From Ornithinibacillus salinisoli (lineage in GTDB: Bacteria > Bacillota > Bacilli > Bacillales > Amphibacillaceae): 64,000 nucleotides of DNA. The notes under the pieces are model-generated. The model did no database searches and was not told the origin of the DNA. It was given only the letters and a program-made list of their open reading frames with translations. The DNA is taken from NCBI RefSeq assembly GCF_042682545.1, contig NZ_JBHUHQ010000015.1. One strand, given 5' to 3'. The translations under genes and the position numbers were made by a program. Shown piece by piece: positions 24,834 to 33,245 of this stretch. The first letter of the stretch is position 1. The number at the start of each line of letters is the position of its first letter.

Positions 24834-25814
24834 ATGTTTGTAAAACCTCATGACAAACTAGTTGAGGTACTGCGATTACAAGTGTTGGAAAGTAGATTGA
24901 TTTATAATCACCCACAAATGGAGACGGTTATAAATGATCTTAGGATCAAACTTGCTGAAGTAAGAGGGGAGGAACAGCTAGACTATCCATTAGGTTTTTT
25001 AAATAACCAAGAATACCTAATTTTGCATAATCTTAGAATACAAGACGAAAATGGCTTTTTTCAAATTGATACCTTAGTTATTTACCGGAGCTATTTATTA
25101 ATATTAGAAGCTAAGAATTGGTATGGAACTCTACTCTTTGATAAGGAAGGAAACGTTATTCGTATCGGTGACGATGGAAAAGAAGAAGGATTTCCAAATC
25201 CAATTGTGCAAGTGAAAATGCAAGAATATCGGCTTCGGAAATGGTTACATAACATTGGTTTCTCAGACCTCCCCATTCACTACTTCGTTGTAATTAGCTT
25301 CTCTTCTACTATTCTTAAATCTATTTCTCCAGATGAAAACATACCTAGTAACATTATTCATAGTAATAAACTCTACTTAAAAATAAGAGAGCTTAATCAA
25401 GTAAATGAACAAAGTTTATACGTTCATGATCAACTTTTGAAACTTTCGAATATATTAATTCAAGCTCACAGTCCTTCAACAGCAAATGTATTATTAAAAT
25501 ATAAAATCTCAAGAGATGATATACAGACTGGGGTAAAGTGTCCTTGCTGCCAAACCAACATTATGATTCGCAGCAAACAAAAGTGGCACTGCAGACTATG
25601 TAACTATTTCTCAAAAGATGCACATGTAAAAGCATTACTTGAGTACAAATTATTGTTTGGAAACAGAATAAATATTAGGGAAGCAGGAGAATTTCTTCAA
25701 GTTGAATCAAGGCATACTGTGAAAAGGCTGTTACAAAGTGCAGGTTGTCAAAATTCAGGAGGCAAGAAAGGTGCATATTACCTTCTCGACAAGATTAATG
25801 AGACTACAAAATAG
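24834..25814 (+). CDS. NERD-domain protein with zinc ribbon and HTH-like C-terminus
   Basis: 326 residues from ATG 24834 behind AAAGGAGG; an in-frame ATG at 24810 lies before that site. The N-terminal half holds the nuclease-related NERD domain: QIDTLVIY with its Asp and LILEAKNWYG with the Glu-x-Lys pair expected of the restriction-endonuclease fold. A four-Cys zinc ribbon follows (CPCC at about 238, CRLC at about 256), then a helical segment (EAGEFLQVESRHTVKRLLQS) resembling a winged or resolvase-type HTH. No signal peptide or membrane segment. NERD proteins are poorly characterised; a role in DNA processing is inference. It stands alone between repeat arrays. Confidence 0.85.
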   Translation: MFVKPHDKLVEVLRLQVLESRLIYNHPQMETVINDLRIKLAEVRGEEQLDYPLGFLNNQEYLILHNLRIQDENGFFQIDTLVIYRSYLLILEAKNWYGTLLFDKEGNVIRIGDDGKEEGFPNPIVQVKMQEYRLRKWLHNIGFSDLPIHYFVVISFSSTILKSISPDENIPSNIIHSNKLYLKIRELNQVNEQSLYVHDQLLKLSNILIQAHSPSTANVLLKYKISRDDIQTGVKCPCCQTNIMIRSKQKWHCRLCNYFSKDAHVKALLEYKLLFGNRINIREAGEFLQVESRHTVKRLLQSAGCQNSGGKKGAYYLLDKINETTK

Positions 25815-25816
25815 TC

Positions 25817-25940
25817 GATTCGCTCAGAAACTAAAATATTCGCTCAGAACCAGCAAGGATTCGCTCATAAATTGAAATATTCGCTCACAACCAGCAAGAA
25901 TTCGCTCAAAAACTGAAATATTCGCTCAGAACAAACAATT
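25817..25940. repeat. 41-bp repeat array, copy C (three units)
   Basis: Units start at 25817, 25858 and 25899, 41 bp apart, same consensus as copies A and B. The array begins two bases after the NERD stop codon, so the end of this mRNA would consist of repeats. Confidence 0.92.
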
Positions 25941-26082
25941 CACCCACCCACCAACAGAGCCAGTGCCCATCACCGCTCACCCGACAACCCACAACCCACA
26001 CCCAACCCACACCCAACTCACAGACCAAACCCTCAGCACCCACCCACCAACACCAGCGCCCCCAAACCCACCATCCCAAACT
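25941..26082. other. strongly C-rich, G-poor low-complexity spacer upstream of prfA
   Basis: About 140 bases made almost only of C and A on the plus strand (repeated CCCAC, CACCC, CCAACC words) in a genome of low GC. An open frame runs through it into prfA but has no ribosome binding site and would add an implausible Pro/Thr/His-rich leader. Similar but shorter C-rich tails follow the repeat arrays at 23851, 24736 and 50614. Confidence 0.85.
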
Positions 26083-26111
26083 TTGACCTCAACCGCCGAG
26101 TATACTATAAT
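26083..26111 (+). promoter_or_regulatory. sigma-A promoter of prfA
   Basis: TTGACC (26083-26088), 17 bp, TATAAT (26106-26111), giving a leader of about 25 nt that contains the ribosome binding site. Confidence 0.85.
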
Positions 26112-26142
26112 TATACTGTTAATCGTGAAAGAGGTGGCCGTG

Positions 26143-27213
26143 ATGTTAGATCGCTTACAAACATTGGAAGAACGTTATAATAAATTAAATGAACTACTTA
26201 GTGATCCTGAGGTAATTAGTGATACGAATAAGTTGCGCGAGTATTCCAAAGAACAATCTGGGCTTGAGGATGTTGTGCAAGCATATCGTGAATATAAAGA
26301 TGTAACCGAGCAATTAAATGATGCGAAGGAAATGCTGGAGGACGATCTTGACAGTGATATGTATGAGATGGTGAAAGCAGAGATTTCCGAGCTCTCCACG
26401 AGCAAAACTGACCTAGAAGAAAACATGAAAATTTTACTTCTACCAAAAGATCCAAATGATGATAAAGACGTATTTATGGAGATTCGTGGTGCTGCTGGTG
26501 GAGATGAAGCGGCATTATTTGCAGGTGATTTGTACCGTATGTATTCTCGTTATGCGGAGAGCCAAGGTTGGAAGACCGAGGTTATGGAAGCAAACACAAC
26601 TGGTGTTGGTGGATACAAAGAAATCATTTTCATGATCAAAGGCACAGGTGCTTTTTCGAAGCTAAAATATGAAAATGGAGCACACCGTGTGCAACGTGTT
26701 CCAGAAACAGAATCCGGCGGACGAATCCATACGTCAACTGCAACTGTTGCTGTTTTGCCGGAAGCAGAAGAAGTGGAAATCGATATACACGAGAAAGATA
26801 TTCGTGTCGATACGTTTGCGTCCAGTGGACCTGGAGGGCAAAGTGTAAATACAACGATGTCAGCCGTTCGTTTAACACATGAACCAACTGGGATAGTTGT
26901 ATCGATCCAAGATGAAAAATCACAAATTAAAAACAAAGAAAAGGCGATGAAGGTTCTTCGCGCGCGTATTTATGATAAATTCCAACAGGAAGCACAGGCA
27001 GAGTATGATGAAACACGTAAATCAGCTGTTGGTACTGGTGACCGCTCGGAGCGTATCCGTACGTATAACTTCCCACAAAATCGTGTGACGGACCATCGTA
27101 TTGGTCTAACGATTCAAAAGCTGGATCAAATTTTAGAAGGTAAATTAAACGAGTTCATTGATGCGTTAATTATGGAAGAACAAGCTAAAAAACTTGAGCA
27201 AATTGGTGAATAG
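26143..27213 (+). CDS. prfA: peptide chain release factor 1
   Basis: 356 residues from ATG 26143, the normal RF1 length; AAAGAGGTGG lies upstream. The PET tripeptide (RVPETES) stands at the stop-codon-recognition position of RF1 and GGQ (SSGPGGQSVN) is the peptidyl-tRNA hydrolysis motif. It releases peptides at UAA and UAG. The next gene, one base downstream of the stop, is the methyltransferase that modifies the GGQ glutamine. Confidence 0.97.
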   Translation: MLDRLQTLEERYNKLNELLSDPEVISDTNKLREYSKEQSGLEDVVQAYREYKDVTEQLNDAKEMLEDDLDSDMYEMVKAEISELSTSKTDLEENMKILLLPKDPNDDKDVFMEIRGAAGGDEAALFAGDLYRMYSRYAESQGWKTEVMEANTTGVGGYKEIIFMIKGTGAFSKLKYENGAHRVQRVPETESGGRIHTSTATVAVLPEAEEVEIDIHEKDIRVDTFASSGPGGQSVNTTMSAVRLTHEPTGIVVSIQDEKSQIKNKEKAMKVLRARIYDKFQQEAQAEYDETRKSAVGTGDRSERIRTYNFPQNRVTDHRIGLTIQKLDQILEGKLNEFIDALIMEEQAKKLEQIGE

Positions 27214-27214
27214 T

Positions 27215-28075
27215 ATGGATACACGTAAACAGTTTGAAGTCCTGCAGTGGGCTTCTCTTTTTTTAGAAAAAAACAAACGGGAACCACGTGTTGCAGAATT
27301 ACTTCTACAACACCATTTAAACATATCTAGAAACGAATTTTATATGCGAATGCGAGATGAAGTGCCAGCCGAAATCGTACAAAGCTTCCAAACAGACATA
27401 GAGCGACATGCCCAAACTGGAGTCCCGATTCAACATATAATCGGTTATGAAACGTTTTATGGTCGTGAATTTCTCGTGAATGAACACGTGCTAATTCCAA
27501 GGCCGGAAACAGAAGAGCTTGTACAACAAGTAATCCAACAGTCTAAGAATATGCCGAACAAGTCACAGACGATCGTGGATATTGGTACAGGAAGTGGAGC
27601 AATTGCCATTACCCTTGCACAGGAACTACCTGAAACAACGGTATTTGCAACGGATATTTCTGAACAAGCCCTTGCAGTTGCGCAACATAACGCAACCCAA
27701 TTACAAGCAAACATTACTTTCCTACAAGGGGATTTTTTACAACCGTTCATTTCTAATCAAAAAAAAGCTGATATTATCGTTTCTAATCCGCCTTATATTG
27801 CGAAGGCAGAAGAAGTGACATTAACGGATACAGTGAAAAAGTTTGATCCGGAGCTTGCACTTTTTGCAGATGACAACGGACTCGCAGCCTATAAGAAGAT
27901 TATTACTCAACTCCCGCAGGCAATTGATTCTGGTGCTACTGTGGCATTTGAAATTGGTCATGAACAAGGGGAAGCAGTGTCTTCGTTATTAAATAATCAG
28001 TTTCCAACTAGCAATATAAACGTAATCCAAGATATTAATGGTAAGGACAGAATGGTTGTGGCTACTGGGCTTTAA
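27215..28075 (+). CDS. prmC: release factor glutamine methyltransferase
   Basis: 286 residues from ATG 27215. The SAM-binding motif VDIGTGSGAIAI and the catalytic NPPY (IVSNPPYI) are diagnostic of PrmC/HemK, and the N-terminal helical domain contacts release factors. It methylates the Gln of GGQ in RF1/RF2 to keep termination efficient. The start lies one base after the prfA stop, in a prfA-prmC operon as in most bacteria. Confidence 0.96.
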   Translation: MDTRKQFEVLQWASLFLEKNKREPRVAELLLQHHLNISRNEFYMRMRDEVPAEIVQSFQTDIERHAQTGVPIQHIIGYETFYGREFLVNEHVLIPRPETEELVQQVIQQSKNMPNKSQTIVDIGTGSGAIAITLAQELPETTVFATDISEQALAVAQHNATQLQANITFLQGDFLQPFISNQKKADIIVSNPPYIAKAEEVTLTDTVKKFDPELALFADDNGLAAYKKIITQLPQAIDSGATVAFEIGHEQGEAVSSLLNNQFPTSNINVIQDINGKDRMVVATGL

Positions 28076-28187
28076 GCCACAACTTAAATCATGATTCTAT
28101 TAAAATAAAAAATACTAGATTACTAGTTTAAAATCTTTTACCGCTGACCATACTGATAGTAAATCAAAGGAAAGCGGGGCAAATGAG

Positions 28188-28805
28188 ATGAAGAAACTAG
28201 TATTTTTTGTATTCATATTTATTTTTATACTTTTATCGATGCCAGCTAAAGGTCAAGGAAATCAAACAGCTTCTGAAATGGACTACCAGGTCATTCCTGA
28301 TGAAGCGATCCGCCTAAGAATTTTAGCAAATAGTGATACGGATGCGGATCAAAAAATAAAACATACAGTTCGAGATAAAGTAAATGATGAAATTAATCAA
28401 TGGGTTGCCCATTTAACCGATATCGATGAAGCAAGAAAGCTAATTGAAAGTAAAATACCGGAAATTGAATCCATTGTAGAAAACACATTAGCAGAATCTG
28501 GAGAGAAAAGAGATTTCGATGTAGAGTATGGAAAGAACGTATCTTTTCCTACAAAATTATATGGATCATATCTGTATCCAGCAGGAGAATATGAAGCGGT
28601 GTTGATAACATTAGGTGAAGGTCAAGGTGCAAATTGGTGGTGTGTGTTGTTTCCACCATTATGCTTTTTAGATTTTGGTGATGGAATTAGTGTTGCGGAA
28701 GCTAGTGCAGATGATTTAGACGAATCGGAAGAGGAACCAGAAGAAGAGGAAGAAGAACCCGTAAAAGTAAAATTTTTTCTATTTGAATGGTTAGGTTGGT
28801 CATAG
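28188..28805 (+). CDS. spoIIR: stage II sporulation protein R (SpoIIR)
   Basis: 205 residues with an N-terminal signal peptide (hydrophobic residues 4-18). IRLRILANSDTDADQ, KHTVRDKVN and ANWWCVLFPPLCF identify SpoIIR, the forespore-made signal that triggers SpoIIGA processing of pro-sigma-E across the septum. Position directly after prmC is conserved. The C-terminal part contains an acidic stretch (residues ~178-192, mostly Glu) before the usual end. GGAAAGCGGGG precedes the ATG; no clear sigma-F promoter was recognised. Confidence 0.93.
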   Translation: MKKLVFFVFIFIFILLSMPAKGQGNQTASEMDYQVIPDEAIRLRILANSDTDADQKIKHTVRDKVNDEINQWVAHLTDIDEARKLIESKIPEIESIVENTLAESGEKRDFDVEYGKNVSFPTKLYGSYLYPAGEYEAVLITLGEGQGANWWCVLFPPLCFLDFGDGISVAEASADDLDESEEEPEEEEEEPVKVKFFLFEWLGWS

Positions 28806-28884
28806 AATCACTCTTATATGCATAAAATGATAGAAACACAAAAAGAATTCTTAGTTTCTATTAATAAAAGTAGAGGTGATTTGA

Positions 28885-29289
28885 ATGAACATTATAGCGG
28901 CAAAGGACACTCCTATCATTCAGTTGGAGGAATTTTTAAAAACGACACCAAATAACATCCATAAAGATAGTTTACTGGAGGATGGCTATGTCGTGGAAAT
29001 CGATCAGAAAATAAAGGGCTGTTTTGTGCTATCTCAAGTAAATGACGGAGTATTTTGGTTGAAACAACTCTATGTGGCACAAGAAGAAGCTGCTAATTTA
29101 CCCGTTTTATTAGAAACAATCATTACGATGGCAAAAGGTTTACACGCGAAAAAGCTTTTTGTACATAGTCATCAGCCAGTTGTGGATATATTATTAGATG
29201 CGCTCCAATTTCACCCACAAGAGAGAGACTTACTTGTTGATAATCCACCTAGATCCCGAGGAAATTGGTGGGCATACGATGTTTCCTGA
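28885..29289 (+). CDS. ywlB: YwlB-like small GNAT-type acetyltransferase
   Basis: 134 residues with a truncated GNAT pattern: a strand pair IDQKIKGCFVL and FWLKQLYV followed by a helix and a C-terminal WWAYDVS. Position between spoIIR and tsaC equals B. subtilis ywlB. AGAGGTGAT precedes the ATG. The R/Q-x-x-G-x-G/A acetyl-CoA motif is not clear, so catalytic activity is uncertain. A perfect 8-bp hairpin (ATAGAAAC/GTTTCTAT, 28830-28861) lies in the leader. Confidence 0.7.
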   Translation: MNIIAAKDTPIIQLEEFLKTTPNNIHKDSLLEDGYVVEIDQKIKGCFVLSQVNDGVFWLKQLYVAQEEAANLPVLLETIITMAKGLHAKKLFVHSHQPVVDILLDALQFHPQERDLLVDNPPRSRGNWWAYDVS

Positions 29290-29293
29290 TAGG

Positions 29294-29462
29294 TTATACA
29301 CATTGTCCACACCAACTTGTGTATAACTTGTGTAAAAACTGTGAACTAATTAATATTTTTGTGTATAAATGATATATTTCTATGATGTAATCGTTTTATA
29401 TTCACATTATCAACAAAAATCTGTGGGTAAATGCTACAGATTTTTTGTTTTGTTGTGGATAA
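29294..29462. promoter_or_regulatory. DnaA-box cluster upstream of tsaC (ywlC)
   Basis: Four perfect TTATNCACA boxes: 29294-29302 (+), 29318-29326 (-), 29360-29368 (-) and 29454-29462 (-, TTATCCACA). Four further one-mismatch boxes: 29303-29311 (+), 29329-29337 (-), 29407-29415 (+) and 29422-29430 (-). The middle is very AT-rich. In B. subtilis the ywlC upstream region is one of the known DnaA-binding clusters outside oriC, so the site is conserved by position. Confidence 0.85.
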
Positions 29463-29527
29463 GGTAACATTTTTGCGAAACGAATGGGGATCGCTTAAAA
29501 TGTAGGGTAGAAAAGAGGTAGACTTCG

Positions 29528-30559
29528 ATGACAGAAACAATACGCTGGAATGTAACAAATAATAAAATAAATAATACAGAATTGATTGAGGAGGCTGCAC
29601 AGCTATTAAGGGCTGGTTCGACAGTAGCTTTTCCAACAGAAACGGTGTATGGATTAGGTGCAGATGCTACAAATGAAGCTGCAGTCGCCAAAATATTTCA
29701 AGCAAAAGGTCGTCCACAGGATAATCCATTGATTGCACATGTTGCTACAAAAAAACAACTCATGCAATTGGTAGAACAAATACCAGGATATGTGGATAAG
29801 TTACTCGATCAATTTACTCCCGGACCAATCACGTTTGTCTTACCTAGCAATGGTACGTGTGCGGAAAATGTGACGGCAGGGTTATCCACAGTTGGAGTTC
29901 GAATCCCGGATCATCCTGTTGCACAGCAATTATTAATAATGTGCGATATTCCTATTGCGGCTCCTAGTGCAAATCTATCTGGAAAGCCTAGCCCAACCAC
30001 AGCTTCACACGTATGGGATGACTTGAATGGTAAAATTGCTGGACTTGTTGATGGAGGTTCTACAGGTGTAGGAGTTGAATCTACCGTTGTGGATTGTACA
30101 CAAGAGATTCCTATCATTTTACGTCCAGGTGGCGTAACAAAGGAACAGTTAGAACAAGTAGTTGGTCATGTTATGGTGGATCCTGCCTTAGTAAATGAAC
30201 AAGAGAAACCAAAAGCACCAGGGATGAAATATACTCATTATGCACCAGAGGTACCGTTATGGGTTATAGCTGGTTCTGTGGATAAATTAAAAAATATAAT
30301 GACAAGAGAAATAAGTACTGGAAAAAGAATTGGATTGCTTGTGAGTACCAATACAGCAAAGCAACTAGAATTCGAGCAAACTATCTCACTCGGAAATACC
30401 TTACAAGAAATCGCGGCCAATTTATATGATGGACTTCGGAAGTACAAACAAAGCGATGTAGATTTAATCATTTGTGAGGCATTTCCAGAGGTAGGTATAG
30501 GACAAGCAGTCATGAATCGTTTGCGAAAAGCGGCAACACGTTATATGGATGAACAATAA
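29528..30559 (+). CDS. tsaC: threonylcarbamoyl-AMP synthase (Sua5/YwlC type)
   Basis: 343 residues. The N-terminal YrdC domain (about 20-205) has VAFPTETVYGLGADA, KGRPQDNPLIAH and APSANLSGKPSPT; the C-terminal Sua5 domain (about 225-343) is present, so this is the long form. It makes threonylcarbamoyl-AMP for the t6A37 modification of ANN-decoding tRNAs. AGAGGTAG precedes the ATG. The leader contains the DnaA-box cluster, which could couple its expression to DnaA as proposed for B. subtilis ywlC. Confidence 0.95.
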   Translation: MTETIRWNVTNNKINNTELIEEAAQLLRAGSTVAFPTETVYGLGADATNEAAVAKIFQAKGRPQDNPLIAHVATKKQLMQLVEQIPGYVDKLLDQFTPGPITFVLPSNGTCAENVTAGLSTVGVRIPDHPVAQQLLIMCDIPIAAPSANLSGKPSPTTASHVWDDLNGKIAGLVDGGSTGVGVESTVVDCTQEIPIILRPGGVTKEQLEQVVGHVMVDPALVNEQEKPKAPGMKYTHYAPEVPLWVIAGSVDKLKNIMTREISTGKRIGLLVSTNTAKQLEFEQTISLGNTLQEIAANLYDGLRKYKQSDVDLIICEAFPEVGIGQAVMNRLRKAATRYMDEQ

Positions 30560-30580
30560 TTAGCTAACATATTCTTTCTT

Positions 30581-30609
30581 GGACATGCATAGAATTTATA
30601 AGCATGTCC
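30581..30609 (+). promoter_or_regulatory. hairpin in front of mntP
   Basis: GGACATGC (30581-30588) and GCATGTCC (30602-30609) form a perfect 8-bp stem ending 2 bases before the GAGGAGG ribosome binding site. There is no T run, so it is not a terminator. It is too small for the yybP-ykoY manganese riboswitch and may be an operator or mRNA stabiliser. Confidence 0.45.
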
Positions 30610-30623
30610 GAGGAGGATGGTGA

Positions 30624-31178
30624 ATGTCAACACACACTTTAGGAGAACTAATTTCGTTACTCTTTATGGCAGTAGCGTTAGGGATGGATGCCTTCTCTGT
30701 CAGTCTAGGAGTCGGAATGCAGCAAATAAGATTAAAACGAATATTAATTATCGGAATTATCATCGGAATATTTCATATGATTATGCCGTTCTTAGGAATA
30801 ATCGTTGGTCAAGCAATATCGAATCGAATCGGTGACTTAACAACAATGGCTGGTGGCCTTCTGTTAGTTGGAATTGGTACACAAATGCTATTATCTGCAT
30901 TTAATCATGAACAAAGAAAAGTCATGCAAATAGCTGGATTTGGTCTTTTTATTTTTGGTCTTAGTGTAAGTATAGATAGCTTTTCAGTAGGATTAAGTCT
31001 AGGATTATCTGGTGTGAAAACAGCCCTTGCCTTACTCATGTTTGGTGCAACAAGTACAGTGCTAACATGGGCAGGAATGTTATTAGGAAGAAAAGTTCAT
31101 GGATTATTAGGAATTTATAGTGAAATACTTGGAGGAAGTATCCTTTGTGGATTTGGCCTTCATATCATATTTGGATGA
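30624..31178 (+). CDS. mntP: manganese efflux pump MntP
   Basis: 184 residues with six predicted membrane helices in two repeats. Each repeat carries the acidic signature, GMDAFSVSLGVG (residues ~20-31) and SIDSFSVGLSLG (~113-124), in which the Asp pair binds Mn2+. It exports excess manganese across the cytoplasmic membrane. GAGGAGGATGG precedes the ATG. This is the B. subtilis ywlD position; nothing unusual in length. Confidence 0.93.
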   Translation: MSTHTLGELISLLFMAVALGMDAFSVSLGVGMQQIRLKRILIIGIIIGIFHMIMPFLGIIVGQAISNRIGDLTTMAGGLLLVGIGTQMLLSAFNHEQRKVMQIAGFGLFIFGLSVSIDSFSVGLSLGLSGVKTALALLMFGATSTVLTWAGMLLGRKVHGLLGIYSEILGGSILCGFGLHIIFG

Positions 31179-31291
31179 CCGGAAGACAGATAAGGTTCTG
31201 TCTTTTTTTCTTTGTCTTATTATCTCTGACAACGCTTCCCTTCTGTGTTATATTTTATATAGGAATTACTTCTTTTTCGGAGGTACAAAAA

Positions 31292-31891
31292 ATGAAAATA
31301 TTGTTTGTATGTACAGGAAATACATGTCGAAGCCCGATGGCAGAAGCATTAGTGAAAAATAAACTGCCAGGTGCTGAAGTAAAATCAGCAGGTATTTTTG
31401 CTGCGGAAAACCAAAGAGCAAACAATAATGCACTTGAAGTGCTAAAACAAAAAAATATTGATCTTAACCATCGTTCCCAAGCAGTAAACGATAAGCTACT
31501 GAATTGGGCAGATATTATCTTAACGATGACAACACAACATAAACAATCACTAATCTTGCAATACCCAAAATATCAAGAAAAATATTACACACTTAAGGAA
31601 TACGTTTCAGAATCCGATAAAGAGGTATGGGATGAGCTCAAAAAACGGTATGCCGAGTTTGAGGAAAAACGATCTCTATTTATTCAAAATAATCAACGTA
31701 AACTCGATAATATAGTGCTTGATCAACAACTGCGGGACTATTTAAAAGAAGATATGGAAGAGATTCAACAGCTGGAAAAAAATCTGATCAATTATGATAT
31801 TTCAGATCCCTTTGGTGGTGACGTAAAAACATATCAGGATACATTGGAAGAACTAAACGATTATATCGATCAATTAATAAAAAAAATATAA
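31292..31891 (+). CDS. ywlE: low-molecular-weight phosphatase, YwlE-type protein-arginine phosphatase, with insertion
   Basis: 199 residues from ATG 31292 behind GGAGGTA; a longer in-frame extension overlaps mntP and lacks a ribosome binding site. The P-loop C7-TGNTC-R13 contains Thr11, the residue that favours phospho-arginine in YwlE, and the general-acid Asp lies in DPFGG. YwlE reverses McsB arginine phosphorylation. B. subtilis YwlE has about 150 residues; here a charged, probably coiled-coil insertion of ~45 residues (about 108-155) precedes DPFGG. Activity is likely retained because the catalytic residues are complete. Confidence 0.88.
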   Translation: MKILFVCTGNTCRSPMAEALVKNKLPGAEVKSAGIFAAENQRANNNALEVLKQKNIDLNHRSQAVNDKLLNWADIILTMTTQHKQSLILQYPKYQEKYYTLKEYVSESDKEVWDELKKRYAEFEEKRSLFIQNNQRKLDNIVLDQQLRDYLKEDMEEIQQLEKNLINYDISDPFGGDVKTYQDTLEELNDYIDQLIKKI

Positions 31892-31915
31892 ACAACACTT
31901 TTGGGGGAAGACAGA

Positions 31916-33211
31916 ATGGACAAAAAGAGATACCGCTTTAGCTTGCGAGTGAAATTGATGCTTTTCACCACAATTTTAGCAATTATTACGTATTCGACTA
32001 GTGCATTGTTTATGTATGTTTTATATGAATACATCAATGATTTTTGGCAAGTATCATTTCAAGTTTATTCGATTATCACACTATTGTTAGGAATTATTTG
32101 GTCTGGTTTACTGTCATATTTCGCTGCTAGCTTTATTACGAAACGATTAAAACAGCTTGAACTAGCAGCTTCACAGGCTGCTAGCGGAAACTTAGATCAA
32201 ACGATAGAAATTGGAAGATCTGATGATGAAATCAATGCATTGAGTGAATCATTTGATACGATGCTTAAAAATTTAAAAGATATGGTTCATAATATTGATG
32301 TGCACTTTGAAAATACGAATCAATCTGTCGTTCAAATGAAAGATGCATCTGACCAAGTTGCAAAGCATTCCGATTTAATTCGTTCCTCCATTACCGATAT
32401 TTCAAAAGGTGCGGAAAGTTCTTCCGAAGCGATTCAAAATACAGTAGAGGCTGTTGAAGAAGCCTCAGAATTAGCAGTGAAAGTACAAGAAAAAGCTGGT
32501 CAATCGAAAGAAAAATCGAATACGATGCTTGAAACACTAAATAATAGTAAGAACGTAGTAAACCAATTAGTTGTTGGCATTCAAAAATTAGCTAGTGATC
32601 AAGAGGTATCTTTACAGGATGTCGAACATTTAAAAGAAAATGCTTTGCAAGTTGAAACGATTATTTCGATGGTCGGGGAAATTGCAGAACAAACCAATTT
32701 ACTTGCGCTAAATGCATCTATTGAAGCCGCTAGAGCTGGTGAACACGGTAGAGGATTTGCAGTAGTAGCGGAGGAAATTCGTAAATTAGCGGATCAAAGT
32801 GCCCAAGCTGTTCAGCGTATTTCAGAGCTAATTACTGCAATCCAAGATGACGTTAAACAAGTAGTTACTAAAATTAACGATAATGTTCAATATGCGAAAA
32901 AAGAAGCGGAAAACGGAGTTAGCACAAATCAAACATTTGAACAAATGTCTGGTTCTGTAGAAGATGTAGCAAGAGAAATTGATACGATATCTTCGTTAGT
33001 AGATAAACAATTACAGTCTATTCAAGCAACAGCATCACAATCACAAGAGGTTGCAGCTATTGCTGAAGAAACTTCAGCAGGTGCGGAAGAAGTGAATGCT
33101 TCTATTCAAGAACAGGCTAGTACAATTGAAATGGTGGAGACATTAGCACATTCATTGGAAGAACAAGCAAATAGCTTGAATAAACAAATTCATAAATTTA
33201 AAGTACAATAA
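31916..33211 (+). CDS. methyl-accepting chemotaxis protein without a large sensor domain
   Basis: 431 residues from ATG 31916 (GGGGGAAGA upstream). Two membrane helices (about 16-38 and 47-72) are joined by only a few residues, so there is no sizeable extracellular ligand domain. A HAMP region and a full signalling domain follow, with the hairpin tip EIAEQTNLLALNASIEAARAG. It should couple to CheA/CheW; without a sensor it may detect membrane or cytoplasmic signals. It sits between ywlE and rpiB, where B. subtilis has no chemoreceptor. Confidence 0.92.
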   Translation: MDKKRYRFSLRVKLMLFTTILAIITYSTSALFMYVLYEYINDFWQVSFQVYSIITLLLGIIWSGLLSYFAASFITKRLKQLELAASQAASGNLDQTIEIGRSDDEINALSESFDTMLKNLKDMVHNIDVHFENTNQSVVQMKDASDQVAKHSDLIRSSITDISKGAESSSEAIQNTVEAVEEASELAVKVQEKAGQSKEKSNTMLETLNNSKNVVNQLVVGIQKLASDQEVSLQDVEHLKENALQVETIISMVGEIAEQTNLLALNASIEAARAGEHGRGFAVVAEEIRKLADQSAQAVQRISELITAIQDDVKQVVTKINDNVQYAKKEAENGVSTNQTFEQMSGSVEDVAREIDTISSLVDKQLQSIQATASQSQEVAAIAEETSAGAEEVNASIQEQASTIEMVETLAHSLEEQANSLNKQIHKFKVQ

Positions 33212-33245
33212 TAATTACATCAAGATGTAAGGGAGCGTATTTGAT

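Noticed and set aside
23731..25940. CRISPR array
   Set aside because: The 41-bp units are contiguous, without unique spacers, and no cas genes are present.
25963..26142. N-terminal extension of prfA rich in Pro, Thr and His
   Set aside because: It runs through the C-rich spacer and promoter, has no ribosome binding site, and the standard RF1 start with good spacing lies at 26143.
29294..29462. Chromosomal or plasmid replication origin
   Set aside because: No dnaA, dnaN or rep gene is nearby and the cluster matches the known non-origin DnaA site at ywlC.
30581..30623. Manganese riboswitch (yybP-ykoY) before mntP
   Set aside because: The whole intergenic region is about 64 nt with one simple hairpin, too short for that riboswitch.
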